Of a stretch of DNA of 64,000 bases, positions 17,370 through 26,562 are shown piece by piece; positions within the stretch are counted from its first letter, which is position 1; each line of letters opens with the position of its first letter. The notes below the pieces were generated by a model. That model did no database searches, was not told the DNA's origin, and saw only the letters and a list, made by a program, of their open reading frames with translations. The translations under genes and the position numbers were made by a program. The DNA comes from Pseudomonadota bacterium (lineage in GTDB: Bacteria; Pseudomonadota; Gammaproteobacteria; Steroidobacterales; JBCBZW01): NCBI GenBank assembly GCA_039815145.1, contig JBCBZW010000013.1, positions 1 to 64,000 of the forward strand. The letters run 5' to 3'.

Positions 17370-18886
17370 CAGTCCGACACGCTCAGGAGGTGCTTGCGAA
17401 TTTTGCCCGCCGCCGTGCGCGGGAACTCCGTCACATGAATGAAGCGCTTAGGTACCTTGTAAGCGGCGAGGTGTTCGCGGCAGTAGTCCCGCAGCTGGTG
17501 ATCGTCCGGTAGCTCGCGGCCATGCACGGCACACAGGAACGCGACGCCCACCTCGCCCCAGGTGTCGTCCTCCACGCCAATCACGGCGGCGTCGAGGACG
17601 GCCGGATGGCCGACGAGTACGTTCTCGATCTCCACCGGGTAGACGTTCTCGCCGCCGGAGATGAACATCTCCTTGCGCCGGCCCACCACGTAGTAGTAGC
17701 CGTCGCCGTCGCGGTAGCCCACGTCGCCGGAGCGCAGCCAGCCATCGTTCGTGAAGGCTGCGGCGGTGGCGTCGGGTTGTCGCCAGTAGCCGGGGGTGAC
17801 GCCGGGACCGGCGAAGCAGATCTCGCCGTGGGCACCGTCCTCACACGTCATGCCTTGCGCGTCCATGATGCGCGCCTGCACCAGCAACTGAGGCTTGCCG
17901 ACGGCGCCGATCTTCTCGTGCACGTGGTCGGGGTCCATGAGAAACGCGGTGGGTCCCGTCTCGGTCATGCCCATGCCGTTACACACCTTGGCGCCGCGCG
18001 CGAGGTATCGCTCGAGAAGGCTTGTGGGCAAGGGCGCGCCGCCACAACCCCAGGCGCGCACGCGGGTGAGGTCGAGGTCGTCGAAGCGCGGATGCTGGCT
18101 GAGCTGGGAGAACACGGCCGGTACGCCGAACACGGTGTCGAGAGAGCCGGCCTCGATCAGGGCAACGACACGGTCGACATCGAAGCCGGGCATCAGCACG
18201 ACCGAGCCGCCTTCGAACAGCGTCGGCAAGGTCACCAGGTTGATGCCGGCCGTGTGGAACAGCGGCAGGAAGTTGAGGGTGACGTCGTCGGCGCTGATCT
18301 GCATGCCTTGGCGGATGTTGACGTAGTTCGCGAGCGCCATGCCGAAGGTGTAGATGACGCCCTTGGGGCGGCCGGTGGTCCCCGAGGTGTAGATCAGGTA
18401 CCAGCACGCATCTTCCTGCCAGGGCCGGTGCACCTCGAGGGGTGATGCGGCGACGCGCGCGCCAACGTAGGGCACGGCCGTCGGCGACTCGCCGATGGGC
18501 GGATCCAACGCGATCAGGGTGGAGACGGTACCGCTGAGAGCGGTCGCCGTCGTCGCGTCTTCCCGCCCGAAGGCGAGAGCGCTCGGGGTAGCGTCGGCTA
18601 GGAGATGCGCTAGCTCCGCAGCGGGCATGCGCCAGTTGAGGGGCACCATCACCACGCCGGCACGAGCGCACGCGAACAGCAGCTCGAAGAACTCCACCCG
18701 GTTGCGGCAGAGCAGCGCGAGGCGTTCGCCGGGCGTGAGGCCGAGGTCGCAGAGCACCCTGGCCGCCTGGCCCACCCGACGATCGAACGCCCCGTAGGTG
18801 AGGCCCTCCTCGCGCGGCGGATCGCGGAAGGCGACGGCATCCGGCGTCAGGGCAGCCCGCCGGGCCAACAGGTCAGGCAGGATCAC
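17369..18886 (-). CDS. Acyl-CoA synthetase (AMP-forming)
   Basis: The 505-residue enzyme belongs to the ANL superfamily. It has the P-loop YTSGTTGRPKGV (about residues 168-179), the adenine motif GMTETGPTAF, the hinge GWLRSGDVGYRDGDGYYYVVGRRKEM and the C-terminal lysine in PRTAAGKIRKH. It activates a carboxylic acid with ATP and CoA. In this setting the substrate may be a 3-hydroxy acid released by depolymerisation or a medium-chain fatty acid. Context, not the sequence, suggests this. It follows the TetR gene after 37 bases and is coupled to the MaoC gene. Confidence 0.92.
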   Translation of the reverse strand: MILPDLLARRAALTPDAVAFRDPPREEGLTYGAFDRRVGQAARVLCDLGLTPGERLALLCRNRVEFFELLFACARAGVVMVPLNWRMPAAELAHLLADATPSALAFGREDATTATALSGTVSTLIALDPPIGESPTAVPYVGARVAASPLEVHRPWQEDACWYLIYTSGTTGRPKGVIYTFGMALANYVNIRQGMQISADDVTLNFLPLFHTAGINLVTLPTLFEGGSVVLMPGFDVDRVVALIEAGSLDTVFGVPAVFSQLSQHPRFDDLDLTRVRAWGCGGAPLPTSLLERYLARGAKVCNGMGMTETGPTAFLMDPDHVHEKIGAVGKPQLLVQARIMDAQGMTCEDGAHGEICFAGPGVTPGYWRQPDATAAAFTNDGWLRSGDVGYRDGDGYYYVVGRRKEMFISGGENVYPVEIENVLVGHPAVLDAAVIGVEDDTWGEVGVAFLCAVHGRELPDDHQLRDYCREHLAAYKVPKRFIHVTEFPRTAAGKIRKHLLSVSD

Positions 18887-18923
18887 CGGGCGCCCCTCGC
18901 AGGGGAGGCGGGCCCGGCGTCGA

Positions 18924-19538
18924 TCACTCCTCGGGCACGGGACGCAAGCCGCCGCCGATCAGGTCGGCCACGGTCGCTGCCAGCTCGGCAGGGTCGCGAT
19001 CGCCATCCCATTCGGCGAAGCGCATGCCTAAGAACACGCTGAGGCCGATCAGCGCCCACGACCACACCTCGTAGTCGCCCTGGCGAATCTCGCCCTTGTC
19101 CGCCGCCTCTTCCAAGTTCTTGCGGTAAGCGCGGGCGAAGCCGTTGTAGTGCTCGCGGAAGGCGTCCTCGGCCACGAACTGCGCCTCGGCCACGATCTTG
19201 TAGAGCGCGGCGTGCTGGCGCACGAAGGCGATGAAGGCCTCGATGCCTCGCCGTTCGGCGTCGAGGCGATCGGGGGCATCCGCCACCTGGGTGGCGATCC
19301 ACTGGCGCGTGAGGGCGGACATGTGGGCCACGAGCGCACGGAAGATCTCCTCCTTGCTGTCGTAGTACACGTAGAAGGTGCCCATCGCCACGCCTGCGCG
19401 CTGGGTGATGTGGCTGATCGCCGTCTCATGAAAGCCCCGTTCTCCGAACTCGATCTCAGCCGCCGCGAGCAGCTTGTCGCGCGTCTCCCGGCCCCGTTTG
19501 GTTTTTGGTGTTTTTTCTAAACTTGAATCCTGATTCAT
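18924..19538 (-). CDS. TetR/AcrR-family transcriptional regulator
   Basis: The 204-residue protein has an N-terminal TetR helix-turn-helix (FGERGFHETAISHITQRAGVAMGTFYVYYDSKEEIF) and a helical ligand domain. It is the first gene of the ligase-MaoC-hydrolase-depolymerase operon and is divergent from the hydrolase-TonB-MFS-dehydrogenase operon, so it probably represses both. Ligand is unknown; an acyl-CoA or hydroxy acid would fit. A perfect 14-base palindrome lies over its first codons. The run of A residues early in the gene makes the N terminus lysine-rich and lower in GC than neighbours. Confidence 0.9.
   Translation of the reverse strand: MNQDSSLEKTPKTKRGRETRDKLLAAAEIEFGERGFHETAISHITQRAGVAMGTFYVYYDSKEEIFRALVAHMSALTRQWIATQVADAPDRLDAERRGIEAFIAFVRQHAALYKIVAEAQFVAEDAFREHYNGFARAYRKNLEEAADKGEIRQGDYEVWSWALIGLSVFLGMRFAEWDGDRDPAELAATVADLIGGGLRPVPEE
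19524..19537. promoter_or_regulatory. Candidate TetR operator palindrome
   Basis: TGAATCCTGATTCA is an inverted repeat of TGAATC with a two-base centre. It overlaps the first five codons of the TetR gene and is 16 to 30 bases from the earliest possible start of the divergent hydrolase gene. Position between two divergent operons and length fit autoregulation. No promoter boxes could be called with confidence. Confidence 0.5.
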
Positions 19539-19628
19539 CTTTCACTAGCCTACGTGCCCATCGTGCTGCGGACAAGGGTTGCGGGTCGGGGGGACACGCA
19601 GGGTCGCAGCGCTGACGGGTTAGTTACC

Positions 19629-20465
19629 GTGCCAAGCCTCACCCTGGATGATGGAGCACAACTGCGTTACCGCGAAGCCGGGCAGGGCCGATCCGTGCTC
19701 CTGCTGCACGGTTGGGGCGTCGCGGGCGCCTGCTTCGACCCCCTCGCGCAGGCCCTCGGCGAGGGATGGCACGTGGTGGTGCCCGATCTGCGCGGCCACG
19801 GCGCCTCCTCGCCCCTGAGCCCCGACCAGGGCTTCGACACGCTCGTCGACGATCTGCGCCAGCTCCTCATCGCCCTCGATCTGCGCGAGAGCGTGGTGGT
19901 CGGCTGGTCCATGGGCGCCCTGCTCGCGTGGGCCCTGGCGAACGGCGAGGCCGAGGGTCGCGTGGCTGGCTTGTGCTCCATCGACATGGTGCCGCGCCTG
20001 CTCAATCACGCCGACTGGCACTTCGGCCTTCGCGACGGCCGCGACAGCAGCATCTACGCCGAGGTCGCCAGGCGCATGCGCGAGAACTGGCCGGCCTTCA
20101 TGCGCATCTTCGTGCCGCGCGTCTTCGCCCGCGGCACCCACAGCAAACACCAGGCCGCCTGCGAGGCGCTCATCGAGATGGGCAAGGTGAACGACCCCGC
20201 GTCGATGGCCCAGCTGTGGCTGTCCATGGTCGAGCAGGACCTACGCGATGCCTTAGCGCGCATCGACTGCCCAACGCTCGTGACCTACGGCGAACAGAGC
20301 CTGCTCTACGAGCCCGCGGCGAGCCAGTGGGTCGCCGCACAGCTGCCCGATGCCCGTCTGCAGGCCTTCGCCCAGTCCGGACACGCCCCCCATTTGGAAG
20401 AGCCCGAGCAATTTACCCGCGAGTTGCTCGCCTTCATGGCCACGGTCGATGACCGCAGCCGCTAA
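19629..20465 (+). CDS. Alpha/beta hydrolase
   Basis: This 278-residue hydrolase has HGWGVAG oxyanion loop, the elbow VVGWSMGALLAW with nucleophile serine, and the late histidine in QSGHAPHLEEPEQF, so the triad is complete. It resembles BioH/arylesterase-type carboxylesterases. GTG 19629 is placed just before the first strand (VPSLTLDDGAQLRY); a GTG at 19554 would add 25 residues without homologous features and would leave only 15 bases for the divergent promoters. It opens the operon with the TonB receptor, MFS transporter and 3-hydroxybutyrate dehydrogenase. Confidence 0.85.
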   Translation: MPSLTLDDGAQLRYREAGQGRSVLLLHGWGVAGACFDPLAQALGEGWHVVVPDLRGHGASSPLSPDQGFDTLVDDLRQLLIALDLRESVVVGWSMGALLAWALANGEAEGRVAGLCSIDMVPRLLNHADWHFGLRDGRDSSIYAEVARRMRENWPAFMRIFVPRVFARGTHSKHQAACEALIEMGKVNDPASMAQLWLSMVEQDLRDALARIDCPTLVTYGEQSLLYEPAASQWVAAQLPDARLQAFAQSGHAPHLEEPEQFTRELLAFMATVDDRSR

Positions 20466-20541
20466 CCCCAGTTGCCGGCGCGGACGCCGGCCCGTGCACC
20501 CCGCGGGGATGACGCACGAAGACGACACGCAAGGAGTTGTC

Positions 20542-22869
20542 ATGAACGCTTGGAAGTATTGGATCTCGCGGAGTCGCCGCAATCCGCTCGGCGCGGCGCC
20601 GACAGCCCTGTGCGCCTTGGGCGCCGCCAGCTGCGTGGCCTTGTGGCCCGCTGAGGTGGTCATGGCCCAGGACAGCAGCAGCGCCGGGGCCGTGGAAGAG
20701 GTGACCGTCACCGCGCGGCGTCGCGAGGAGACGGTGCAGGACGTGCCCATCGCCCTCTCGGTGGTGAGCGGCGAGGCCCTCGCGCGCCTCGGCGAAGCGG
20801 ACATCATTTCCATCGCCAAGCAGAGCCCCAACGTCACCCTGGAGGTCTCGCGCGGCACCAACACCACGCTGACCGCGTTCATTCGCGGGGTCGGCCAACA
20901 GGATCCCGTGGCGGGCTTCGAAGCGGGCGTGGGGCTCTACGTCGACGACGTCTACTTCAATCGCCCCCACGCCGCGGTGCTGGACCTCTACGACGTGGAG
21001 CGCGTGGAAGTGCTGCGCGGCCCGCAAGGCACGCTGTACGGACGCAACACCATCGGCGGCGCGATCAAGTACGTCACCCGTCGCCTCGACGACACGCCGC
21101 AGATGAACATGCGCCTCACCGGCGGCTCCTTCAAACAGATCGATGCGGTGATGACCGGCTCCACCCCGATCGCCGAGGGCTTTCGCATCGGCGGCTCCAT
21201 CGCGCGCTTCTCCCGCGACGGCTTCGGCACCAACCTCAACCTCGGCATCGACCAGTACGACAAGAACATCCTCGGCGGCCGCGTGAGCCTCGAGTGGGAC
21301 GTCACCGACAACTTCTTCCTGCGCCTCGCCGGCGACTACACGGAGGATCGCTCCAATCCCAAGTCGGGCCACCGCCTGGTGGTGGGCGCCGCCTCCGGGG
21401 CGGAGATCCTCGACAACGTGTTCGACACCCGCGCCGGGCTGAACGTGCCCGAGCAGGAGGTGGAGGCCTACGGCATCGCCCTCACCGCCGAGTACGTGAT
21501 CAACAACGCTCTCACCCTCAAGAACATCCTCGCCTACCGCGACGATGAGACCTTCTCGCCCATCGACTTCGACGCCCTGCCCCAGGACGACCTGGACGTG
21601 CCGGTCACCTATCAGAACGATCAACTCTCCGAAGAACTGCAGCTGCTGATCTCGACCGAGCGCTTCAACGGCGTGATCGGCTTCTACTACCTCGACGCCA
21701 ACGCCTTCAACGAGTTCGATGTGGTGCTGGGGCCAACGGGCGACCTCATCGGCCTGCCGGGCCTGAACGCCAACACCCTCGGCGACGTGGACACCAGCAC
21801 CTGGTCCCTCTTCGCCGACTTCACCTACGACGTGAGCGACACCGTGGCCCTCTCCGTGGGCGGCCGCTACACGTCTGATGAGCGGAGCTCGCGCGTGCTG
21901 CGCCGGACCTTCATCGGCGGCATCTCGCCCACCTTCGGCGGCACGGCGACGGAGATCGCCGTCACCTCCGACTTCGACGGCAGCGAGACCTTCACCGACT
22001 TCTCCCCGCGCGCATCGCTCAGCTGGCGACCGATCGAGACCCAGCACCTCTACGTCTCCTACAGCGAGGGCTTCAAGGGCGGCAGCTTCGACCCCCGCGG
22101 CCAGACCACGGCGGCGCCAGACCTCGACGGCGATGGCGTGGTGAGCGACGCGGAGGTGTTCGAATTCCTGCGCTTCCTACCGGAGACGGTCACCTCTTAT
22201 GAAGCGGGCCTGAAATCGAATCTATTCGGTGACCGCCTGGTCACGAGCCTGGCCGTGTTCCACGCCGACTACTCGGACGTGCAGATCCCCGGCTCCATCG
22301 GCCTCGACACCGACAACGACGGCATCCAGGACACCTTCACCGGCGTCACCACCAACGCCGCCTCGGCGGACCTCTTCGGGGTCGAGTTCGAGGGCCTGCT
22401 GCGCGCCAGCGACAACGTCTCCTTCAACTGGGCGGTCGGTTGGCTGGACGCGCAGTACAACGAGTTCATCGACGCCACCGGCGTGGACGTCTCAGACGAG
22501 GCGGTGTTCCAGAACACCCCCGAGTGGACGGCTAACGTGGGTGCTACGCTCGAGTGGCCCTTGAGTGTGTTCGGCACCCGCGGCACCTTCTACACGATCG
22601 CCCAGGCGGCCTTTCGCAGCGAAGCCAGCCAGTTCGAGTTCCGCAACGAGCTGCTCGACCAGGAAGGCTTCACCCTGCTGGACCTAAGCCTCGTGTGGGA
22701 AGACGATGAGGGTCGCTGGCGCCTGGGGGTGCACGGCAAGAACCTGAGCGATGAGGAGTACATCGTGGCCGGCTACAACTTCCCGGACCTGGGGCTCGAG
22801 AACAACGTCACCGCGTTCTACGGCAACCCGCGCCAGATCCTCGGCACGGTGCAGTACAACTTCCGATGA
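20542..22869 (+). CDS. TonB-dependent outer-membrane receptor
   Basis: The 775-residue precursor has a signal peptide (to about residue 40, VVMAQ), a TonB-box-like segment EEVTVTARRREE, a plug domain with VERVEVLRGPQGTLYGRNTIGGAI, and a beta barrel ending in an aromatic residue (VQYNF plus R). This is the family of SusC-unlike, FecA-type receptors common in marine gammaproteobacteria. Substrate is not predictable from sequence; operon context suggests uptake of hydroxyalkanoate oligomers or related esters. AAGGAG five bases before ATG 20542 fixes the start. The MFS gene start overlaps its stop. Confidence 0.92.
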   Translation: MNAWKYWISRSRRNPLGAAPTALCALGAASCVALWPAEVVMAQDSSSAGAVEEVTVTARRREETVQDVPIALSVVSGEALARLGEADIISIAKQSPNVTLEVSRGTNTTLTAFIRGVGQQDPVAGFEAGVGLYVDDVYFNRPHAAVLDLYDVERVEVLRGPQGTLYGRNTIGGAIKYVTRRLDDTPQMNMRLTGGSFKQIDAVMTGSTPIAEGFRIGGSIARFSRDGFGTNLNLGIDQYDKNILGGRVSLEWDVTDNFFLRLAGDYTEDRSNPKSGHRLVVGAASGAEILDNVFDTRAGLNVPEQEVEAYGIALTAEYVINNALTLKNILAYRDDETFSPIDFDALPQDDLDVPVTYQNDQLSEELQLLISTERFNGVIGFYYLDANAFNEFDVVLGPTGDLIGLPGLNANTLGDVDTSTWSLFADFTYDVSDTVALSVGGRYTSDERSSRVLRRTFIGGISPTFGGTATEIAVTSDFDGSETFTDFSPRASLSWRPIETQHLYVSYSEGFKGGSFDPRGQTTAAPDLDGDGVVSDAEVFEFLRFLPETVTSYEAGLKSNLFGDRLVTSLAVFHADYSDVQIPGSIGLDTDNDGIQDTFTGVTTNAASADLFGVEFEGLLRASDNVSFNWAVGWLDAQYNEFIDATGVDVSDEAVFQNTPEWTANVGATLEWPLSVFGTRGTFYTIAQAAFRSEASQFEFRNELLDQEGFTLLDLSLVWEDDEGRWRLGVHGKNLSDEEYIVAGYNFPDLGLENNVTAFYGNPRQILGTVQYNFR

Positions 22870-24146
22870 GCGCTGCTGGCGACACGATGAAGCAGGAGCA
22901 GCGCGTGGGCTATCGGGCCTACGTGATGTTCATCCTGGTGGTGGTCTACACCCTCAACTTCATCGATCGCCAGATCATCGGCATCCTCGCCGTGCCCATC
23001 AAGGCCGACCTGTGCCTCTCCGACACCCAGCTCGGCCTGATGGGCGGCCTCGCCTTCGCCCTGTTCTACACGGGCCTCGGCATCCCCGTGGCCATGCTGG
23101 CCGATCGCAAGAGCCGCACGTGGATCATGACCGTGGCGCTCACCGTGTGGAGCGCGATGACCGCGGTCTGCGGCCTGGCGCAGAACTTCTGGCAGTTGTT
23201 TCTGGGCCGCTTGGGCGTGGGCGTTGGGGAGGCCGGCGGCGTGGCCCCGGCGTACTCACTGATAAGCGACTACTTCCCGCCCCACCAGCGCGCCCGCGCC
23301 CTGTCCGTGTACTCCTTCGGGATTCCGATAGGCAGCGCCCTCGGCATCGTCATCGGCGGGTTCATCGCCACGCGCGTGCACTGGCGCTTCGCGTTCTTCG
23401 TAGTGGGCGCTGCCGGCATCGTGCTCGCCCCCCTGTTTCGCCTCACGGTGCGCGAACCTGAGCGCGGCGCCTACGACGCGCGTAAGCCCGATCGCCCCGC
23501 GCCCCTCGGTGAGATCCTTCGCACGCTGGCGCGCAAGCCGAGTTTCTGGTGGATGTCTCTGGGCGCCTCCGCCTCATCGATGATGGGCTACGGGATCTTC
23601 TTCTGGCTGCCATCGTTCCTGGTGCGCAGCTTCGGGTTGACGCTGCTCGACGCATCCTTGTTCTTCGGCGCGATTCTCCTGGTGGGCGGCTTGATCGGCA
23701 CCTGGCTGGGCGGCGCCATGGCGGATCGCTTCGGCGCCGGTGGGCGACGCTCGGTGTACGTGCTGATCCCCGCGGCGGCCTTCATCGGCGCCATCCCGTT
23801 CTACGCGGGCGCCGTACTCGCGCCCAACCTCGCGATCGCGTTTCTCGCCCTGCTGCCACCCACCGCCCTCGGCCTCGCCTGGCTGGGGCCGGTGCTCTCG
23901 GCGATCCAACACGTGGTGCCGGCGAACATGCGCGCCACCGCCGCCGCGGTGTTTCTGTTCGTAAACAACCTCATCGGCATCGGCGCGGGCACGGCGGTCC
24001 TCGGATGGCTCTCGGACGCCCTGCAGGTGCGCTTCGGCGATGAGTCCCTGCGCTACGCGATCCTGGCAGGCACCGGCTTCTACCTGATCGCCGCCGTGTT
24101 GTTCACCATCGCATCGCGCTCGCTTGCGCGCGATTGGGAGGATTGA
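22866..24146 (+). CDS. MFS transporter (spinster-like/ACS-type)
   Basis: This 426-residue inner-membrane protein has twelve predicted hydrophobic segments. The MFS signature between TM2 and TM3 reads GIPVAMLADRKSRTW, and TM1 has NFIDRQIIGILAVPIK as in spinster-like MFS proteins encoded next to TonB receptors. ATG 22866 overlaps the receptor stop as ATGA; ATG 22887 is an alternative. It probably imports the product made in the periplasm, for example 3-hydroxybutyrate or a short oligomer. Confidence 0.9.
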   Translation: MSAAGDTMKQEQRVGYRAYVMFILVVVYTLNFIDRQIIGILAVPIKADLCLSDTQLGLMGGLAFALFYTGLGIPVAMLADRKSRTWIMTVALTVWSAMTAVCGLAQNFWQLFLGRLGVGVGEAGGVAPAYSLISDYFPPHQRARALSVYSFGIPIGSALGIVIGGFIATRVHWRFAFFVVGAAGIVLAPLFRLTVREPERGAYDARKPDRPAPLGEILRTLARKPSFWWMSLGASASSMMGYGIFFWLPSFLVRSFGLTLLDASLFFGAILLVGGLIGTWLGGAMADRFGAGGRRSVYVLIPAAAFIGAIPFYAGAVLAPNLAIAFLALLPPTALGLAWLGPVLSAIQHVVPANMRATAAAVFLFVNNLIGIGAGTAVLGWLSDALQVRFGDESLRYAILAGTGFYLIAAVLFTIASRSLARDWED

Positions 24147-24147
24147 G

Positions 24148-24948
24148 ATGAACGACTCGACGGACAGCCTCTCGGGCAAGGTAGCGATCGTGACCGGATC
24201 CACCAGTGGTATCGGCTTGGGGATCGCGACCACCCTGGCCCGCGGCGGAGCCCGCGTCGTATTGAACGGCCTCGGCGATCGCGCGCAGATCGATACCGCG
24301 ATCGACGCCGTGCGCAGCGTCGCCTCGGCGGACGTACGCTACGACGATGCCAACCTGCTCGACCCGCAGCAGATCGAGCAACTCGTCGCGCGCACGGTGC
24401 AGGCCCACGGCCGCCTCGACATCGTGGTGAACAACGCGGGCATGCAGTTCGTCTCCCCCGTGGAGGAGTTCCCGACCGCGAAGTGGGACGCCATCATCGG
24501 CCTCAATCTCTCCGCCGTCTTCCACACGATCCGCTGCGCCACGCCCCATCTGCTGGCGGCGGGGTGGGGCCGCATCGTCAACATCGCCTCCGCCCACGCG
24601 CTCGTCGCCTCGCCCTACAAGTCCGCCTACGTGGCAGCCAAGCACGGTGTGGCAGGACTGACCAAAACCGTCGCCCTGGAGTTGGCCACCAAGGGCGTGA
24701 CAGTCAATGCCGTCGCCCCCGGCTACGTGAAGACACCGCTGGTGGAGAACCAGATCCGCGCGACGGCGCAGGCGCGCAGCATGCGCGAGGACGAGGTGGT
24801 CGAGAAGGTCATGCTGGCCGCGCAGCCCACCAAGCGCTTCGTCACGATCGATCAGGTGGCGGCGATGGTGGCGTTTCTATGCACCGACGAGGCGGCGTCG
24901 ATCAACGGAGCCGTGCTCAACGTCGACGGTGGGTGGACGGCGCAGTAG
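24148..24948 (+). CDS. D-3-hydroxybutyrate dehydrogenase (SDR family)
   Basis: The 266-residue enzyme has the SDR cofactor motif TGSTSGIG, NNAG, a catalytic serine in NIASAHALVASPYK and YxxxK in SAYVAAKHG. The segment SAHALVASPYKSAYVAAKHG and the C-terminal NGAVLNVDGGWTAQ are characteristic of bacterial 3-hydroxybutyrate dehydrogenases, which oxidise (R)-3-hydroxybutyrate to acetoacetate with NAD. GGGAGG precedes ATG 24148, one base after the MFS stop. It is the last gene of the operon and supports the hydroxybutyrate reading of the locus. Confidence 0.88.
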   Translation: MNDSTDSLSGKVAIVTGSTSGIGLGIATTLARGGARVVLNGLGDRAQIDTAIDAVRSVASADVRYDDANLLDPQQIEQLVARTVQAHGRLDIVVNNAGMQFVSPVEEFPTAKWDAIIGLNLSAVFHTIRCATPHLLAAGWGRIVNIASAHALVASPYKSAYVAAKHGVAGLTKTVALELATKGVTVNAVAPGYVKTPLVENQIRATAQARSMREDEVVEKVMLAAQPTKRFVTIDQVAAMVAFLCTDEAASINGAVLNVDGGWTAQ

Positions 24949-25306
24949 GTCTACGGGGCGTCACGCTCAGGTACGTGTCGAACCGCCCACTCCCGAGAAG
25001 ATACCGCCTGACCAATTCGCACTCATCCGCGGCCTGCTGGCTGACGAGCGACGGGACGCGCGCTATTGCTCTCTCAAGCGCCCGAACTCAGCCGATAGCG
25101 CCGAATTCAGCAATGAATGCGGATACAACATTTTTGCAAACCACCTACAACTCAGGCACTTGCTAGCACAGCCTTAAGCAACAGGCACGCCGACTGGTTG
25201 CCGCCCTATTGCGGACATTCCCGTCACCTTCCTATGTTCCAGCGACGTTCGAATCCTCACTCACTCGGGGGCTCGCACCCCGACGATCAACTTTGGAAGG
25301 TGTCTA
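24949..25306. other. Intergenic region, no gene seen
   Basis: These 358 bases are lower in GC than the flanks (AT-rich around 25080-25160). I see no supported reading frame or RNA gene. A short hairpin TCGGGG/CCCCGA at about 25265-25283 precedes GGAAGG, the likely ribosome binding site of the next gene, so this stretch probably holds its promoter. Confidence 0.5.
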
Positions 25307-26473
25307 ATGAAACGGTTACCACTGAACGGGAATGCTCCCGTCTCCCTCCTACCAATCACGCTAGGCGCATTGCTCACGGTCACCGTCGCGGCCGTCACCG
25401 CGCCCACCGCCAATGCCGACGTGCCTGCGCACACGGTGGCGTTCTTCGATACCTCCACGTGCCCCACGGGCTGGGTGGAAGCTGAGTACGCAAAGGGGCG
25501 CCTGCTGGTCGCGCGTGCCGCGGGTGACGAGGTGGGTGTGCAGGTCGGCGATCCCCTGACCGCGAACGAAGTGCGCCACCACGAGCATCACTACGAGATC
25601 GATATCCGCTTGCCGCCGAAGTCGATCTCAGCGGCCGCGGGCTCCACCAGCGGGGGTGCCAAGCGAGGCACCTACACCCTGAAGGGGAACACCGCGACGG
25701 AGTCCGTCGATCTGCCCTTCGTCCAACTCATCGCCTGCGAACGTGCCGATGACGGCAACAACGCCGATGCCCTGCTGCCCTTCCAGGCCAGCTTCTTCAA
25801 CGCCACCTCATGCCCCACGGGCTGGACCGCCTTCGAGGCCGCGTCCGGTCGCTTCATCGTGCCCCTGGCGTCGGCGGGCAATAACCTCGGCGCCGCGGGT
25901 GGACAGGCCTTGGCGTCGGGCGAGGTGCCGCAGCACCAGCATCGCCTCACAGGCACGATTTCGCTCGAAGATCGCAGCTACGCGGCTATCACCGGCTGTT
26001 GCAATAACTCCCTGGCGCGTAAGACCGATGTCGGCATCAACGGCTTGAGCGAAGGCGCGCTCGCCAGCATCCCCTACGTGCAGTTGCTGATGTGCTTGCG
26101 CTCGGGACCGCCAGCGCCTGCGCCCCTGCCGAGCGGCATGATCGGGTTCTTCCCGGTGGGTGAAGTGGGCAGCTGCCCGACGGGTTGGAGTGTGATCGAC
26201 GACTCGCAGGCGGGACGCCTCATGGTGGGCCTGCCGGCCGGCGGATCACCCGGCGCCACCTTCGGCGGTGACGCCCTGGCGAATCAGGAAGTGCGGCTAC
26301 ATACGCACGCCTTCAGTGGCGCCTTCGAGCCGGACGAGTACAAGCCTGCCGTCATCCGAGGGTGCTGTGGGGGCGGCTATGCGAAGCACAAGACCTACGC
26401 CTACGACGACCACTCCTTGCCATCCGATGCGCGCGCGCCGTATCTACAAATGCAGGCGTGCCGGAAGGACTAG
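25307..26473 (+). CDS. Secreted protein with three phage-tail-collar-like repeats
   Basis: After a signal peptide (to about residue 38, ANADV), this 388-residue protein has three units at about residues 39-143, 150-264 and 270-388. Each runs from CPTGW through GRxxV, a GxxxGxxA/L turn and EVxxHxH to P-Y/F-VQL and a cysteine. That is the order found in phage tail collar domains (PxGW, GR, HxH), where the histidines bind metal in trimeric tips. There are no phage genes nearby. Cysteines, including CC pairs in units 2 and 3, suggest disulfides. Function is unknown; adhesion or a metal-bound surface role is possible. Confidence 0.75.
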   Translation: MKRLPLNGNAPVSLLPITLGALLTVTVAAVTAPTANADVPAHTVAFFDTSTCPTGWVEAEYAKGRLLVARAAGDEVGVQVGDPLTANEVRHHEHHYEIDIRLPPKSISAAAGSTSGGAKRGTYTLKGNTATESVDLPFVQLIACERADDGNNADALLPFQASFFNATSCPTGWTAFEAASGRFIVPLASAGNNLGAAGGQALASGEVPQHQHRLTGTISLEDRSYAAITGCCNNSLARKTDVGINGLSEGALASIPYVQLLMCLRSGPPAPAPLPSGMIGFFPVGEVGSCPTGWSVIDDSQAGRLMVGLPAGGSPGATFGGDALANQEVRLHTHAFSGAFEPDEYKPAVIRGCCGGGYAKHKTYAYDDHSLPSDARAPYLQMQACRKD

Positions 26474-26519
26474 GCCTTGCTCGGGACGTGGCACTGATCC
26501 AACACAGTGTTCGCTTTGG

Positions 26520-26548
26520 AGGGGAGTCCGTGAGACCAGGGCTCCCCT
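26520..26548. terminator. Hairpin between convergent genes
   Basis: AGGGGAGTCC (26520-26529) and GGGCTCCCCT (26539-26548) form a ten-base stem with one mismatch around a nine-base loop. It lies between stops at 26473 and 26563 and could end both transcripts. The T tract is weak. Confidence 0.55.
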
Positions 26549-26562
26549 TCCGTCGATAGCGC

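Noticed and set aside
20434-22047. 537-codon minus-strand frame opposite the TonB receptor
   Set aside because: It is antisense to a well-supported receptor, and has a biased shadow composition.
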